Origin: Ophiostoma sp. CBS 140.51
Taxonomy: Eukaryota; Ascomycota; Sordariomycetes; Ophiostomatales; Ophiostomataceae
DNA length: 58,586 bases
Assembly (NCBI GenBank): GCA_029298735.1
Contig: JANSLP010000198.1
Span: forward strand, 1 to 58,586
Direction: 5' to 3'
A program made the translations under genes and the position numbers. This document shows positions 1-11,007 of the stretch, one piece after another. The notes beneath the pieces were generated by a model that worked only from the letters and a program-made list of their open reading frames with translations, made no database searches and was not told the DNA's origin. Every line of letters begins with the position of its first letter. Position 1 is the first letter of the stretch.

Positions 1-2271
1 TGGTAGTCATCTCAGTATCGGCGGAGTCCAGGTCGTGCTCGACGAAGACAGTCTTGACCTCGCTCTGCTTGGGGAAGCCCTCGACCTGCTCGTTGTTGAT
101 GGCGCGCATCAGAGTAGACTTGCCGGAACCGTTGGGACCGCACAGACCGTAGCGCTGGCCACGCTTCAGGCGCAGGTGGGTCTGGTTGAGCAGAATCTTG
201 GCACCGTAGGCAAGGGAGAACGTGCAGTTGCACAGGTCCTCACCCTCCTCGTCATCGGCCTCACCCTCCTCCTCCTCGGCGGCGCCGGGAGAAGCCTTCT
301 TGCGGAGGTTCTCGACAACCTTCTCGGCCTCAGCGTCGCCAACGACGACGGAGACGTAGGACTTCAGATTGGTGACCCAGGTGGTGGGCTCAGTGTCCTT
401 CTCGTCGATGAGCTGGCCAGCAATGGCAGCGATGTAGGTCAGGACGGGGCCAAACTTGGCGTCGTTGCCCTTGGCGCCCAGGATGGACTTGAGGTGGCCC
501 AGGACGATCTGGATGTCGCCGTGGTTGGTGGGCTCGGGGATCTTGCCGTCAACGACGTTGCCGACACGGGTGATGGTGTCCAGGGCCTGGCGGGTCTTCT
601 CACGAGCCTCGGGGTCGGCCAGAGTCTCGTAGTTCTTCTGCAGACCGGGCATCATCTTGGGCAGGAAAGGTGCGACGATGTTCGGGTCGTCGACCAGCTT
701 GCACATGTTGTCGACAATGACAGCCGACTTACGCTTAATGGCAGTGTCGCGCTCAGCCAGACCACGATCCAGCAGGGGAACCATCAGGGCCAGAGTGGGC
801 TCCTGCACCTCCGTGACGAAGGTGGTGGCACCCAGAAGGTGGACAGTCTCGGGGACGTTCTCGGGCTTGGCCACACACTTGATCAGCTCGGGAATGAACT
901 TCTCGATATCCTTGTTGACGATCAGGCTGCAGACAACCTCCATGGTCTTGTAGGCGCGGGTAGAGACCTCCTTCTTGGTCACCCACATGGCCTCGGAGAC
1001 GGCAGGGATCAGCTCAGGAACACGAGTGGACATCTGGGCCTGGGAAGTGCGGATCAGGGTGTCAATGAAGTCGAGAGCGAGCAGGCGCTCAGGGAACTTC
1101 TGGGCATTGCGCAGAGAGTCAATGACGGGGGGGAGGGCAGCCTTGACAGCGTTAGGCGACAGAGCCTCAGCGATCGCCAGACCAGCGGCGATGGCAGCGG
1201 TCTTGACGCTGGTGATCTTGTCACCGGCAGCAGCCAGGACAGCGGGCAGGAGGACGACCAGGAAGGGCTCGACGTGGGCCGAGACCTCAGCGTGCTGGGC
1301 AATGGCCTGGACGGCGGTCAGGGCCTTCTCGCGGACGACGGCATCCTTCTTGTTGGCGAGCTGCTTGGACAGAGCGTCAATGGTCCTGGAAATATGTGTT
1401 AGTTGACGTTTTCAAGAGTGAAAATGAGATGAAAATGACTAAGAATGAAAGAGCGCCAAAATCAGGAATGCGCCATCAATCCATCACACCAAAAAATCCC
1501 ACGAAATGGCATAAGTCCGTCCGTTGCTGTCCATGCAAGCAAAGGACGCGAAATGGGTTATTCTGGTCAAATCGAGATTCCCAATCTGATGCAGTTCTGA
1601 CTAGCAGGAGTAAAAGCACCGATTGTACCTTCCCAGTTTGTCGCCACCGCTTTCGCTTTTGAAAGCAAAGGCAAAGGTTGGTTCGAAAGCGGAAGGCGGA
1701 ATCGATGCTTGCTGCTCCGCAAAGGGCGCACTGGCCAATGACCGATTTGGTAAATGCCTGCAGAAAATTTTTCAACCCCTCGTAATTAAACAGGGGGGCT
1801 TCTCGCTGGTAGCGGGAGAAAAAAAGGCGGTGACCAAAAACGGGTCAAATTGGCGGCGGTGGGTTGGTGGAGGGGGGGCACCTAGCAATTGGAGAACCCG
1901 AATGCTTTGGCGGTATTGGTGGGGGATTTTTGGCAGGAAAAAAAAGCAAGAGCGACTGGCTCAAATTTTTTCTCGGGTTCCTGGTTTTGGCGCGGAAAAA
2001 ACAAAGGGCAGTCTGCACCAAGCGTCGACACGAGGAAGGTGTGGGCTCAGGGTGCAGAGAAGTGCTGTATATTGCAGAAAAACGCAAAAGTTCGAGAACA
2101 GGTGTCAACGTACTTGGTGGGGACATCGAGATCCTCGATGCGGCCGTTGATGAAGGTGGCAATCGCGTTGGACGACTCCTTGATCTCGGCAGCCTCCTTG
2201 GAGACAGTCAGGCCCTGCATGAGGTCGGCGAGGACCTTGTCGCTCTTGGCGTTCTCAGCTTTTGAGGCCAT
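1..2271 (-). CDS. tef3: Translation elongation factor 3 (EF-3), 5' half, runs off left edge
   Basis: EF-3 is the fungus-specific ribosomal ABC ATPase that clears the E-site and releases deacylated tRNA during elongation in the cytosol. Exon 1 is 2271..2114 (start MASKAENAKSDK). Intron 1 is 2113..1386, with donor GTACGT, branch CTAAC and acceptor CAG. Exon 2 runs from 1385 to the left edge. Joining gives PTKTIDALSKQLANKKDAVV, an unbroken HEAT-repeat frame. About 514 of the usual ~1050 residues are present: the HEAT region and the start of the first ABC domain. Its Walker A, YGLCGPNGSGKSTLMRAI, reads complement near 105..155, around residue 463, followed by the EF-3-type FVEHDLDS segment. The frame stays open to the edge. 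The second ABC domain and chromodomain lie outside the window. The upstream leader is strongly CT-rich, as in highly expressed fungal genes. The identification is firm; the splice sites are inferred. Confidence 0.95.
1386..2113 (-). other. Long first intron of elongation factor 3 (728 bp)
   Basis: The donor GTACGT begins at 2113 and the acceptor TTCCAG ends at 1386, with a CTAAC branch site close to the acceptor. Translation joins in frame on both sides. The intron is several times longer than all other introns in this window (53 to 254 bp). I see no additional exon inside; the open stretches here are short and of low complexity. Confidence 0.8.
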
Positions 2272-2720
2272 GATAGCGGTTTGTGTTGTATGGAGAGGAT
2301 GGAGGAAGAGTCGAAGAGCGGAGGACGGAGGGGTATCGTCGAGGAAAGAAAAACCGGCCGCAAAAGGGCGTCTATCCCGGTAGTCTAGAAAACGAAAGAA
2401 AAAAGAAAATCGAAAACGACGTGTGTCGCGCTCTGTTCAGAACGAGACGGTCGAGGCTTTCGAGATGAAGAAGGATATAGAGGTAAAATATAGAGAAGAG
2501 AGAGGGGATGGGGGGAGAAAAGAAAGAAAGGAAGAGAGAAAAAGGTGAAGTGGGAAAGGGAAAAGAGAGGAAGAGGGATGAAAAAAAGTGGACGAGTGCA
2601 AGAATATTTATGGCGGGGCGTTGATAAGGTCGGCGGCGAACACTGTGCTGGAGGGGCGTCGGAGTACGGGGCAACAGGGGAGGAGAGAGGGACAGTGGGA
2701 TGAAAAAAGTGAAGGAGCTT
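2272..2720 (-). promoter_or_regulatory. CT-rich leader/promoter of elongation factor 3
   Basis: On the coding (minus) strand this stretch is an almost continuous pyrimidine run (on the plus strand, purines such as GAAAGAAAGGAAGAGAG). CT-rich tracts just upstream of the start codon are common in strongly transcribed fungal genes. No clear TATA box was identified. The transcription start cannot be placed from sequence. Confidence 0.45.
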
Positions 2721-5700
2721 TGGCCTCGCGGTGAACAGAGGCAAAAAAGGAGGCAACTGGGCGACGAAAAAAGTTTGCGGCGAAGGGCAGAAAAAACTTT
2801 TTTGTGGACCCTTGCCCCAAGGCCAGCCAGCAAGATCCCGAGAAATTCAAAGAAGGCAGGCGCAGGGCAAGGGACTGGCGGGCTGGAGGGGTAAAAAATT
2901 CAGTGCGAAAAGGTTTTTTGCATGAGAATCCGCCCTTCACCGCCCTCCAGAATTACCGGATTAAGACTAGCACCGTATCTGATAGAGGGAAGGAGATAAG
3001 GGCCGTGATCCTGCACTGTGCCGTGCGCTTGTGGACGACGTACTGATTACAGCAGGAAGGAGGTATCTGAGTAGATGGCGAACGTGTTCTTTTGCCTCCC
3101 TCTGCAGTGTCTCCCAGCCGCGTCCAGAGAAAAGTTCGGTTTGAACAGTCTGGGATTTATTCGTTATATGATGTCCCTGTTGGATCCGGTTTGGGTATCT
3201 TTGCATCCTTTCACAGTTTCCCAGCTGGTCTCATTTGGCACATTTCTTCCCTTCCATCAAAGTGACTGGCAAGTTGCTCTTGCTTCCGATGTGCCATTTG
3301 ATTAAACTGGACTCGCTCCTTCCTGTGTAGCATTTTCTGATACCTGTTTCCCGGTTGCTGTTATGGCGAATCCATTTCTGTTGGGAATATGTCTCCGCAC
3401 TGTGCTTCTGTCTGGAACAGGGCCCTTCCAGAATACGGCGAAAAGAAACAGGTCGGAAAAGAAGAAGAAAAAAACTAGTGTCGACGTGGCAGCGTTCGCA
3501 AGTTGGTCTCTCACATCGCCGGCGCTATGCTTGAACGGAGAAGGCGGAGACCCTTTGTGGGTTGCCATTACAGGGACTCTAGGGGCTTTAGGGGACAAGG
3601 TCCGGAGCAGAAAAGGCTGAGCGGCGGACGGGCGAGTCAGAGCGAGCCTAGCCTCGGCAGCCAGAGAATGGACAGGAACAGAGACAAAGGACAAAGAAAG
3701 GGAAGGAACGAACAGGCACAAAAAATTACGATGACCTAGCCCGCGTACCCCGATGCTCACTCCTCTCAGCCTTTCGCCGTCTGAGTCTTCGCGATGCAGT
3801 ATCGACAGGTTGTCCTGAGGCTATCTGTATTGGTTGCTGCACAGTGAGATGTAGTTTTGCATCAGCAACCCGTAATCGAAAAGAATCCCTTGCGTCGTAT
3901 ATGCGAGGCTGGCAATTGAAGTGGCAGTATTTGACAGGAGTGAATAAAAAAGACAATCTAAAACCTGGAACACTTCCCGTTTTCAGCAGGCCAGAGATAA
4001 ACGACCTGTCAGGTAGTAAATGAGTTATGATGGAGGGCACCGTCAGAACATTGGAGAGTCAAAACAAAAGGCGGGATCAAAGACAGATTGTAAAAAGGGA
4101 AAACAAAGGGAACACTGTGCAGGACAAAACGTGACACAATGAAAGCAGCCAACGGTGTCGTCCGCGCTAGACATGTGAACCCAACCAAAGCCTGCTGGTG
4201 ACCTTTACTTTTTTCCGAGTTATTGCCTACGCCCAGGATAGCAGGTAAAAAAAACCCAATATGTTGCAGTTTGACAATTCAGCCACAAGAAATTAGGCCA
4301 AAAGGGAGGCAACCACTCGGATTGCCATGTGCCACCACGGGCTGCCCGAGAGCATCTCGAATGTGTGATTTTTCCTGCTATCTGGTCCAGAGCCCTGGAA
4401 TGACAGCATAAGCAGTCATGGGCCGCAGTTGAGTGACAGATTTGTATGCAATTGCAGCATAATTTCTCTTAGACTTTACGCCTGCCTTACCTTTGAGATG
4501 CTCTACATCGTGCTGGTATCACTATTAAACTCCATATTGGGAGACTGTGCCTGACCGCCATGCCGAAATGCACGTCACGACCCCGAATTTTCCTTCCTCT
4601 TGCCGCATCTCACAGGTCATTTCCCCAGCAACAATTTCTCCGGGGAGAACCAAGCCAGACAGGTAGGGCCCCTGGGCCTGTTAACGCCATACAGCTGCTC
4701 CGTGCACACGGGCTTTGAAGGCTTCTTTCCCCGGTCGTCGTTCTGTCCCCTTTATCGCAATCTCTAATCGATTTTTTTTTCTTGCGGGGGTGGGAACGGC
4801 GGGGACAGCGGAGCCCCTGACAGCCTCGTTCCTGGCCGGCGAGGCTCGAAAGACAAAGGGTAGGAGAGCACCCGCCAGCCACAGGAAGCCGGAACATGGT
4901 GCCGACTGAAGCAGTCTCTCTTCTTTTGTCTCCTCTGTGAAATATGTGCTCATCCACTTATGTTGATTTCCCATCGGTCTCTGGTTGGACCATGGAAAGC
5001 TTGGATTTGTACCAGTGTGAGCGTTCGCTTGCGCGTGCCACAGTCCGCTTGGCCCGTAAGCAAATATGGCGGGGTATCGTCGGTAGAAGCGAAATGTAGA
5101 GATTGGTGCCATGGAGGCAGGTGAAGGACTGTCGCGCCCAGCCAAATACAAGGGCGGTGAGAAGGTCTTGGATTGATTTCAAGTCGGATGGGGTGCCTGA
5201 TCGCTTAATCGTTATCTTGTCTGGGCTTGCGCCCTGGTCGAAAGTCTGGCGCGACAAGCTCTTCCTTGCAATTTTCCACCAGTTGTTAGCCATTTGTGTC
5301 AAACTCTAAATGGCACGCATAAGCCTCAAGTCTCGTGCTGCCCTTGTCTGTCTGTACATGTGGATCGGTATCAGAACGCACTGGTAACCTCTGGGTGGCG
5401 CTGGGCGCGGCCCGCTTCGTCCTGGTCGTGTTTGTGCATATTGAGTACCCGCAAATAACGACTCTGACTTGAGCACAATTGTAATTGTTCCATCGCAGTC
5501 GTACAATGCAGCGTTGTGCGAGGCTTGCATGACCAGCGATGCGATTTTGCGAAAAGTCCCCTCACAAAGATCCAGAAGCGGCTTCAGCGACACGTGACTA
5601 TTCACATGCTGCCCCCAATTTCTTTCTTGTTCACGTGACTAGTCATGTGCTTTCATAGTGTAAGTGCGCGTGAGCGGACGACACAGCATCCTTCACGAGG

Positions 5701-7615
5701 GGTTTAGAAAATGTGTTGGGGCCACAGACTGCGTATACACTAGTTAATACTTCGTATCTCTTATATAGGGCTCGTGCCGGAGTCACTCCCCTCGGGCCAG
5801 ATGCCAATTGTCGGCGCATACTTTCAAATGGTGTGCAGCAACGGACATCACTTGGCCGTGATATCGCACTCTTGATCAAAGACAGGAAACAGAAGAGACC
5901 CAAACAGAGGTATGAAATAACTGTACGCCTACAGAAAAGTGACTGTCTAGACCGTCTTAGATTTGCTGTTATTAATGATCAGTAGTTGTAAAATTGATGC
6001 ACGATAGATCGACAAGGTAGTAGAGCTTCAAGACTTGCTGGGGTGAAATCAGACCACGTTCCACCATGGCAACCCTTGTTAGTAGGACGCAAAGTAGTCA
6101 ATATAGATATTCTATTGTATTTCCAAAGGTACTCACAAGACTAACAATGCGTCAATTCGAATCAACTGGACACTTCATGGCTCTGTTGCTTAATCTCACC
6201 CGAACGTCACAGTAGACTGCAACTGTTAACTTCACATGGGATTCCATTTAACTCTATTAAACGATGACTCGAAGGTTTTTTATACATGAAAGACATCCGG
6301 CAAGCCGTGTACTATAGGCACATAATTTTGGTACTCTCATGTGAACGTAGGAAGAAAAACATGATATTATCCATTGAGACACACCACCGGCACAGATACA
6401 GCCGCACAAAAAGCTATGGTTTTTAAAAAGGCATGATTAAAGAAGAACATTCTCATCTTAGATGCTGAGTTTATATAACTTATTGCAGTTCTCATTGAAT
6501 CAAACGCCAGTTTAGGCTCCTCACGTCTGTCAACTGCCGCAGTGTTTGTCAAATTAAAGTATAGAGAAGACTGGTCCTCTCTGAAATTATAAAAGCTTTC
6601 AGTGCAGCAGTTCGTAGCGTTTGTATCATTATAGTCTTATGCGTACGCACAGTTTTGTTCCTAGGTTCGTAGTCGATAAAGCAGGTATCCCGTTTCTCGT
6701 GTCAGTACATGGCTAATTTCAGTACGGAAGGTATGCTTCGTCTCCTTTGAGGAGCAGCACGTAGATAATGCCGTCTCTTGCCCTGAGCAGAGTATCAGAG
6801 ACATTGCATTGAATATCAAACTGTGCTCAAGTTTGACAGTATGCCAATATGGCTTCAAATCGAGAAACAACAAGAAGCTGATGAACGCTTTTGATTCAAA
6901 GTCATTCTATTAACCCCAATACGGATGTCACTACGATATGACGTTGTGAAAGATTCACACGGAATTTTTGGAGTTACTTTTGTCGGGCGCCCGAGAGTCG
7001 TATTGGCCGTGTACAGTACTGAGCTGGAGATATTACGGTCAGGTTACAATCTCGGAAGATGATAAGTAAAATTCCATGATGCGGCTTGCAATTGGACACT
7101 GTAACTCAAGTCAACATCTCCGTATGGCACAGACATCGTCTTAGCAGGGTTCTGCCATGCAAGACAACCATGGATACCCCGTCTTGGCGGCATGGAAAAC
7201 ATCGTGGCAGGCAATCCTAGATTAGTCTACGTTTCTGATGAACGCATTTGGAAACATAAAGCTTTGACCGACGGAGAAATTTATTTACTACATGACATAT
7301 GACGTAATATCCGACTCAAGAATCACAGGTACAGATAATTCGTCGTTAAGAATGCCGTATTCTGGGAGCATAATCTAAGCTAGATGATACATTTTAAAAC
7401 AGAAGCAAGTAAGGGTCGACCATTTTGAGGTAAAAAAAAGATGATATAAATCAATGGCTGTGATTAAAAACAATAGAAATGATTGCAAAAAGTAAACAAA
7501 AGTCTGCAAGTAGCCCATTAATGTGTACAGTGACGCCGTTGTAAAAGCAAAAATTCTTCGACAGGGGAAGATGGAATGTAACAGAAAATAACAAAGGAAA
7601 CAAAATCGGCACCGC
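2721..7615. other. Gene-free interval, 4.9 kb
   Basis: No open frame here resembles a known protein; the longest (about 156 codons, complement of 4681..5151) is of odd composition and overlaps others. I found no convincing tRNA or 5S rRNA by eye. Two near-palindromic 18-mers with CACGTG cores lie at 5591..5608 and 5632..5649. From about 5950 to 7450 the base composition becomes clearly more AT-rich than the flanks, with no recognisable coding remnant; it may be a decayed element or simply spacer. Confidence 0.5.
5591..5649. repeat. Pair of CACGTGACTA near-palindromes
   Basis: CACGTGACTATTCACATG (5591..5608) and CACGTGACTAGTCATGTG (5632..5649) share their first ten bases. Each ends in a second E-box-like CAYRTG half, so each is an imperfect 18-bp inverted repeat. 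The spacing is 41 bp start to start. This looks like a duplicated bHLH-type site, but no gene start lies nearby. Confidence 0.4.
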
Positions 7616-8788
7616 TCAAACATGGCTGCTGCCGTCCGACAGGTACTCTCGGCTGGCCGTCCGTGGCGACAAGTCGCGGAAGGCCTTCTCATCATCCGAG
7701 TCATCGCCGCTGTTGCTGCTGGACTCGCTGCCACTGACATACTTGTCGTGCTGATGCTCGTCCTGTTGGTGGCGCAAAAGATCACGCATGTGAGGGACGG
7801 GGCGGCGCAGGAGCCAGAGGCGGCGGCGCTTGGCGATGAGGATCGAAGCTACACCCACAACGAGAATGACGGGGAGCATGTAGGGCAGAGCATTGCGCAT
7901 CATGATGATGGCGGCACCGTCAAACGAGTGCCAGGCGGAGCTGCCGAGGTGGTCAAAGATGGGTGTGGAGACCTTTCCGTTGAGCTTGTGCATATCGCGG
8001 TTGTCGTCGGGTCCGCGGAGGACCTTGTAGTCGGAGCGGTTGGCCTGGAGAGTATGAATCGTGGAAGCAAAGTGGCAGCCCGTGCTGAACATAACGGTCG
8101 GGTAGGGCAGGCCCAGCCAGCGGCGGTTGTACTCCTTGAGGCTGTCGACAATTGCGCCAACGAGCGGGTTGTGACGCTCAGCCATCATGAAGCCACTGGA
8201 GAAGCCGACAGGGACGGCCTCAATGGCAACGAAGCCAAAACGGCGCAACGGGCCGAGAGCACGCTTGCAGCGCAGGTCCATATCGAGGACAGCGCCACCA
8301 TACTCGTACAAAACCATATAGCGCAGGGCGTCAACCTTCTGGATGAGGAAGGGGTAGCTATCCCAGGTGGGCTTCACCTCGGGGAACTTCTCGGCAACGA
8401 AGGCGGCGGCGGTCTCGTCAGTCCAGTAGTGCGTCTCCCAGCCCTGGTGAAAGTCGAGGCAGCTCTGGCGGGTCTCGCCCCAGGCAGGCAGTGGCGGACG
8501 AGAGCCGAGAACGACATGGTGCATGACAGGTGGTACGCGGTCAGGATAGCCGAACCCGGCCTCGGTCTGAGATGCGTTGTAGTCGGCAAAGGTGATGTCA
8601 AAGTTGTCGAGGGCTTGAGAGATGACAAAGCTGGGCGAGTCTCTTGACCAGATAAACGGCAAGTATGCGAGTGTCCATGCTGTGTAGAGGATGTGACGCG
8701 ACAGCAACGCGATCACGATGAGCACACCGGTCACAACAAGGCCGAGGCGTGACCGCAGTCGCCGTGGGAGAGGGACAGCGGACAGCAT
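7616..8788 (-). CDS. GT32 mannosyltransferase, inositol phosphoceramide mannosyltransferase-like
   Basis: Single-exon gene of 390 aa, predicted to transfer a sugar (probably mannose to inositol phosphoceramide in the Golgi, as Sur1/Csh1 do). There is an N-terminal membrane segment at about residues 13 to 45. The GT32 catalytic core includes YWTDETA, the DALRYMVLYEYGGAVLDMDL segment with DXD aspartates D169/D171, and FSSGFMMAERHNP. A second hydrophobic segment lies at about 299 to 320, followed by a basic and then acidic Ser-rich cytosolic tail. I chose the ATG at 8788; the open frame extends upstream only to a GTG at 8848. A 14-bp GC palindrome lies about 265 bp upstream. The family is confident. 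The exact acceptor lipid is inferred, because GT32 also includes Och1-type enzymes. Confidence 0.88.
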   Translation of the reverse strand: MLSAVPLPRRLRSRLGLVVTGVLIVIALLSRHILYTAWTLAYLPFIWSRDSPSFVISQALDNFDITFADYNASQTEAGFGYPDRVPPVMHHVVLGSRPPLPAWGETRQSCLDFHQGWETHYWTDETAAAFVAEKFPEVKPTWDSYPFLIQKVDALRYMVLYEYGGAVLDMDLRCKRALGPLRRFGFVAIEAVPVGFSSGFMMAERHNPLVGAIVDSLKEYNRRWLGLPYPTVMFSTGCHFASTIHTLQANRSDYKVLRGPDDNRDMHKLNGKVSTPIFDHLGSSAWHSFDGAAIIMMRNALPYMLPVILVVGVASILIAKRRRLWLLRRPVPHMRDLLRHQQDEHQHDKYVSGSESSSNSGDDSDDEKAFRDLSPRTASREYLSDGSSHV

Positions 8789-11007
8789 TGTGTGTGTGAA
8801 GGGGAGATGTAAGGTGAGTTTTTTAAGAGTAAGGTTTGGCCGGAGCACGCGGAATGCAGCAGGGGCAGACAGAATTCGATGGGATAGGCGCGGCGGACTG
8901 TAGCAACGGCAACAGGCAGATCCAACTGGTGACAGTGACAGTCGAAGAAGGTGATGGAATAAACGGGAGAAGGTGGTCGATCAGAAAGTGCCAAGTGTCC
9001 AAGCGATGGGACCTGAGAGTGATCGTTTGTGCCAAACAGTCATACGAACAACACCGGCATGCCGGTACGGAGAGATGCGGCCGGTCAGGAACGTTTGAGG
9101 AACGTCGAATTGGAAGTTGAGATGGTGTTATGGTGATGTAGATGATTGATGTGTTGCTGAGTGATCCGTGATGTAGTAGAGAAGCTTGAAAGAAATAGGG
9201 TTGGTGGCGACGGCGTTTAGAGGGAAAGGCGACAATAGGAGGGGGAAAAAGAGTAAAAGGGTTTTAGAAAGGAACGGTTAGAACAAAAAATTAAACCAAA
9301 CGGTAATGATGCACGGGATGGCAAGAGTGTATGACAGCGTAGAGGAGTAGGTAATGAAATAAGTGAAGTAAGTGAATATTAGAGAGGGACAAGAAAAACG
9401 GTTCGAGGGAAGTGCGCACAGCCAAGTGTTTATCTGTCAGACCCAAATTCCGGCTCGGCCGAACCAGCGAGGAGGAGGATAGGTAGATTAGGAGAGATGG
9501 AGGGGGGAAAGCAGATCGAAAAAAGGACCAGAAAGAAGAGGGAAAATAACGGCAACACGAGAGAAAAAGAAGAAGAAGAAAAGAGCGGCATAGGGACAGG
9601 AACGGGAGTAGCTCCAGGAGTGGGCGTGGCTTTCCTGGTGCAGTAGACAGTACAAGTAGATGATGGGTGCTCGTCGCAGGCTGAACAGAATAGTGAATGA
9701 TAGTGCTCTGCAATAAAGGAGAATAATACAATAATATAAAAATGGGGCCTTCTGGGCCCCAAAAATATAGAGCAAGTAGACGAAATAATGAGAGGAAATA
9801 ATAAATGGAATTTATCGAATAATACGGAGCAACAAGGAACTACGAGACTTGCGGAAGTACCGATAGCGAAGGGCAGAAACAAGAGAGACAAGAAACAGAG
9901 ACATGGGGGGAAGACAGCTCACACCCCCCTGCCCCCAATCCTTCTCTTTCTTTCTTTCTTTTCTTTTCTTTCCCCCGACCAGGGCTGGTGGCAAGTGCTC
10001 CCATAAGCACACTTTCCGTCTTAGCCCCGTTTCTAGCACCGAAGAACAGGAAGCAACCACACCCCAGCAAGCAGCCCAGCGTGGTCCAGCGCAACAGAAG
10101 AGAAAAGCTTGGCAAAAGCTTAATTTAGAGTGGGAGAGGCTTGGCCCAAAAAGGATCGGCAGTGGGCAGTGGAGGCCGGTGGGGCAGAGGTCTGGAAGGG
10201 CCTGAAATAGCGTTGTAAAACGGTGTCTGCCTGGGGGACACACCTCCCCAAACGGCAGCGTGAGTGGCTCTCCTGTGTATTACTGGCCTGCGCCTGGCGG
10301 AGTTTCAAGCCCAACATTTAAACCGTATTACGGTGAGGGAAAAAGCGAAATAGGTGCGAGAAAGCGAAAAACGCCAAACACCCAAAACACAAGACGGTGG
10401 GCAGGAGGAGGAGAACCCAGAAAAAAGGACCAAAGACAGCTGTCATCCATCAGGTGATTGGCGTATTTCGTGACTCGGGTTGGTCGTATTGGACCTTTTT
10501 CTTCCTGTGTGTCTGTCTGTGTGTTTTTCTGTGTCTGACAACGCAGGGTGCTCCAAATTGGGGAGGCACTTTGTCCACAGCGTTCACAGGAAAGACGGAC
10601 CAAAAAAAAAAAAAAGAGTGACAAAAGTGACAACACACGACCACAAGTGAGCACAGATCGTCACGGTCTCTGACTGGCACACCACCAACTGCCATTGCCT
10701 GGATTGGCCAACTTTCCAAGGCGTTTTCTGGTTTGTCGCCGGGCCCAATGAGCACCCACTTAATTTCAATGTTTTAGTGCCCGCTTCACAGACGGTCTGC
10801 ATTTTACAGTCTACTGCGTAAGTTTTTCACGCTTTCGCCATGTCTGCCTTCAGGATTCTTTAAGCTGTTCTGTTCATGTGCATGTATTTCGTTTTGTTCG
10901 TATCTAATGTACAAGTAGTCCTTACGCCCGACTGGCTAGACTATGGCATGGCTCGTATTTCGCTTTCTTTAATTCTTCTACTCGCTTCGCCTCGCGACGT
11001 CATGCTG
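8789..11007. other. Intergenic interval, 2.2 kb
   Basis: No supported gene. It contains the 5' region of the GT32 gene, a perfect 14-bp palindrome at 9053..9066, pyrimidine runs near 9945..9975 and an A-tract near 10602..10615. The long minus-strand frames between 9290 and 9890 (Leu/Ser/Phe-rich) are chance products of pyrimidine-rich DNA. Confidence 0.5.
9053..9066. repeat. Perfect 14-bp palindrome ACCGGCATGCCGGT
   Basis: Perfectly self-complementary, with CCGG ends around a GCATGC centre. It lies about 265 bp upstream of the GT32 start codon, so it could be a dimeric regulator site, but nothing ties it to a known factor. Confidence 0.4.

Noticed and set aside
35..1402. 455-codon open frame on the plus strand
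   Set aside because: It is antisense to elongation factor 3; third-position GC bias of the real gene leaves the opposite strand free of stops. Composition is Gly/Leu/Val-rich with no domain.
4681..5151. 156-codon minus-strand frame in the 5-kb gap
   Set aside because: No domain, odd composition, other frames equally open.
7622..8647. 341-codon plus-strand frame
   Set aside because: Antisense shadow of the GT32 mannosyltransferase gene.
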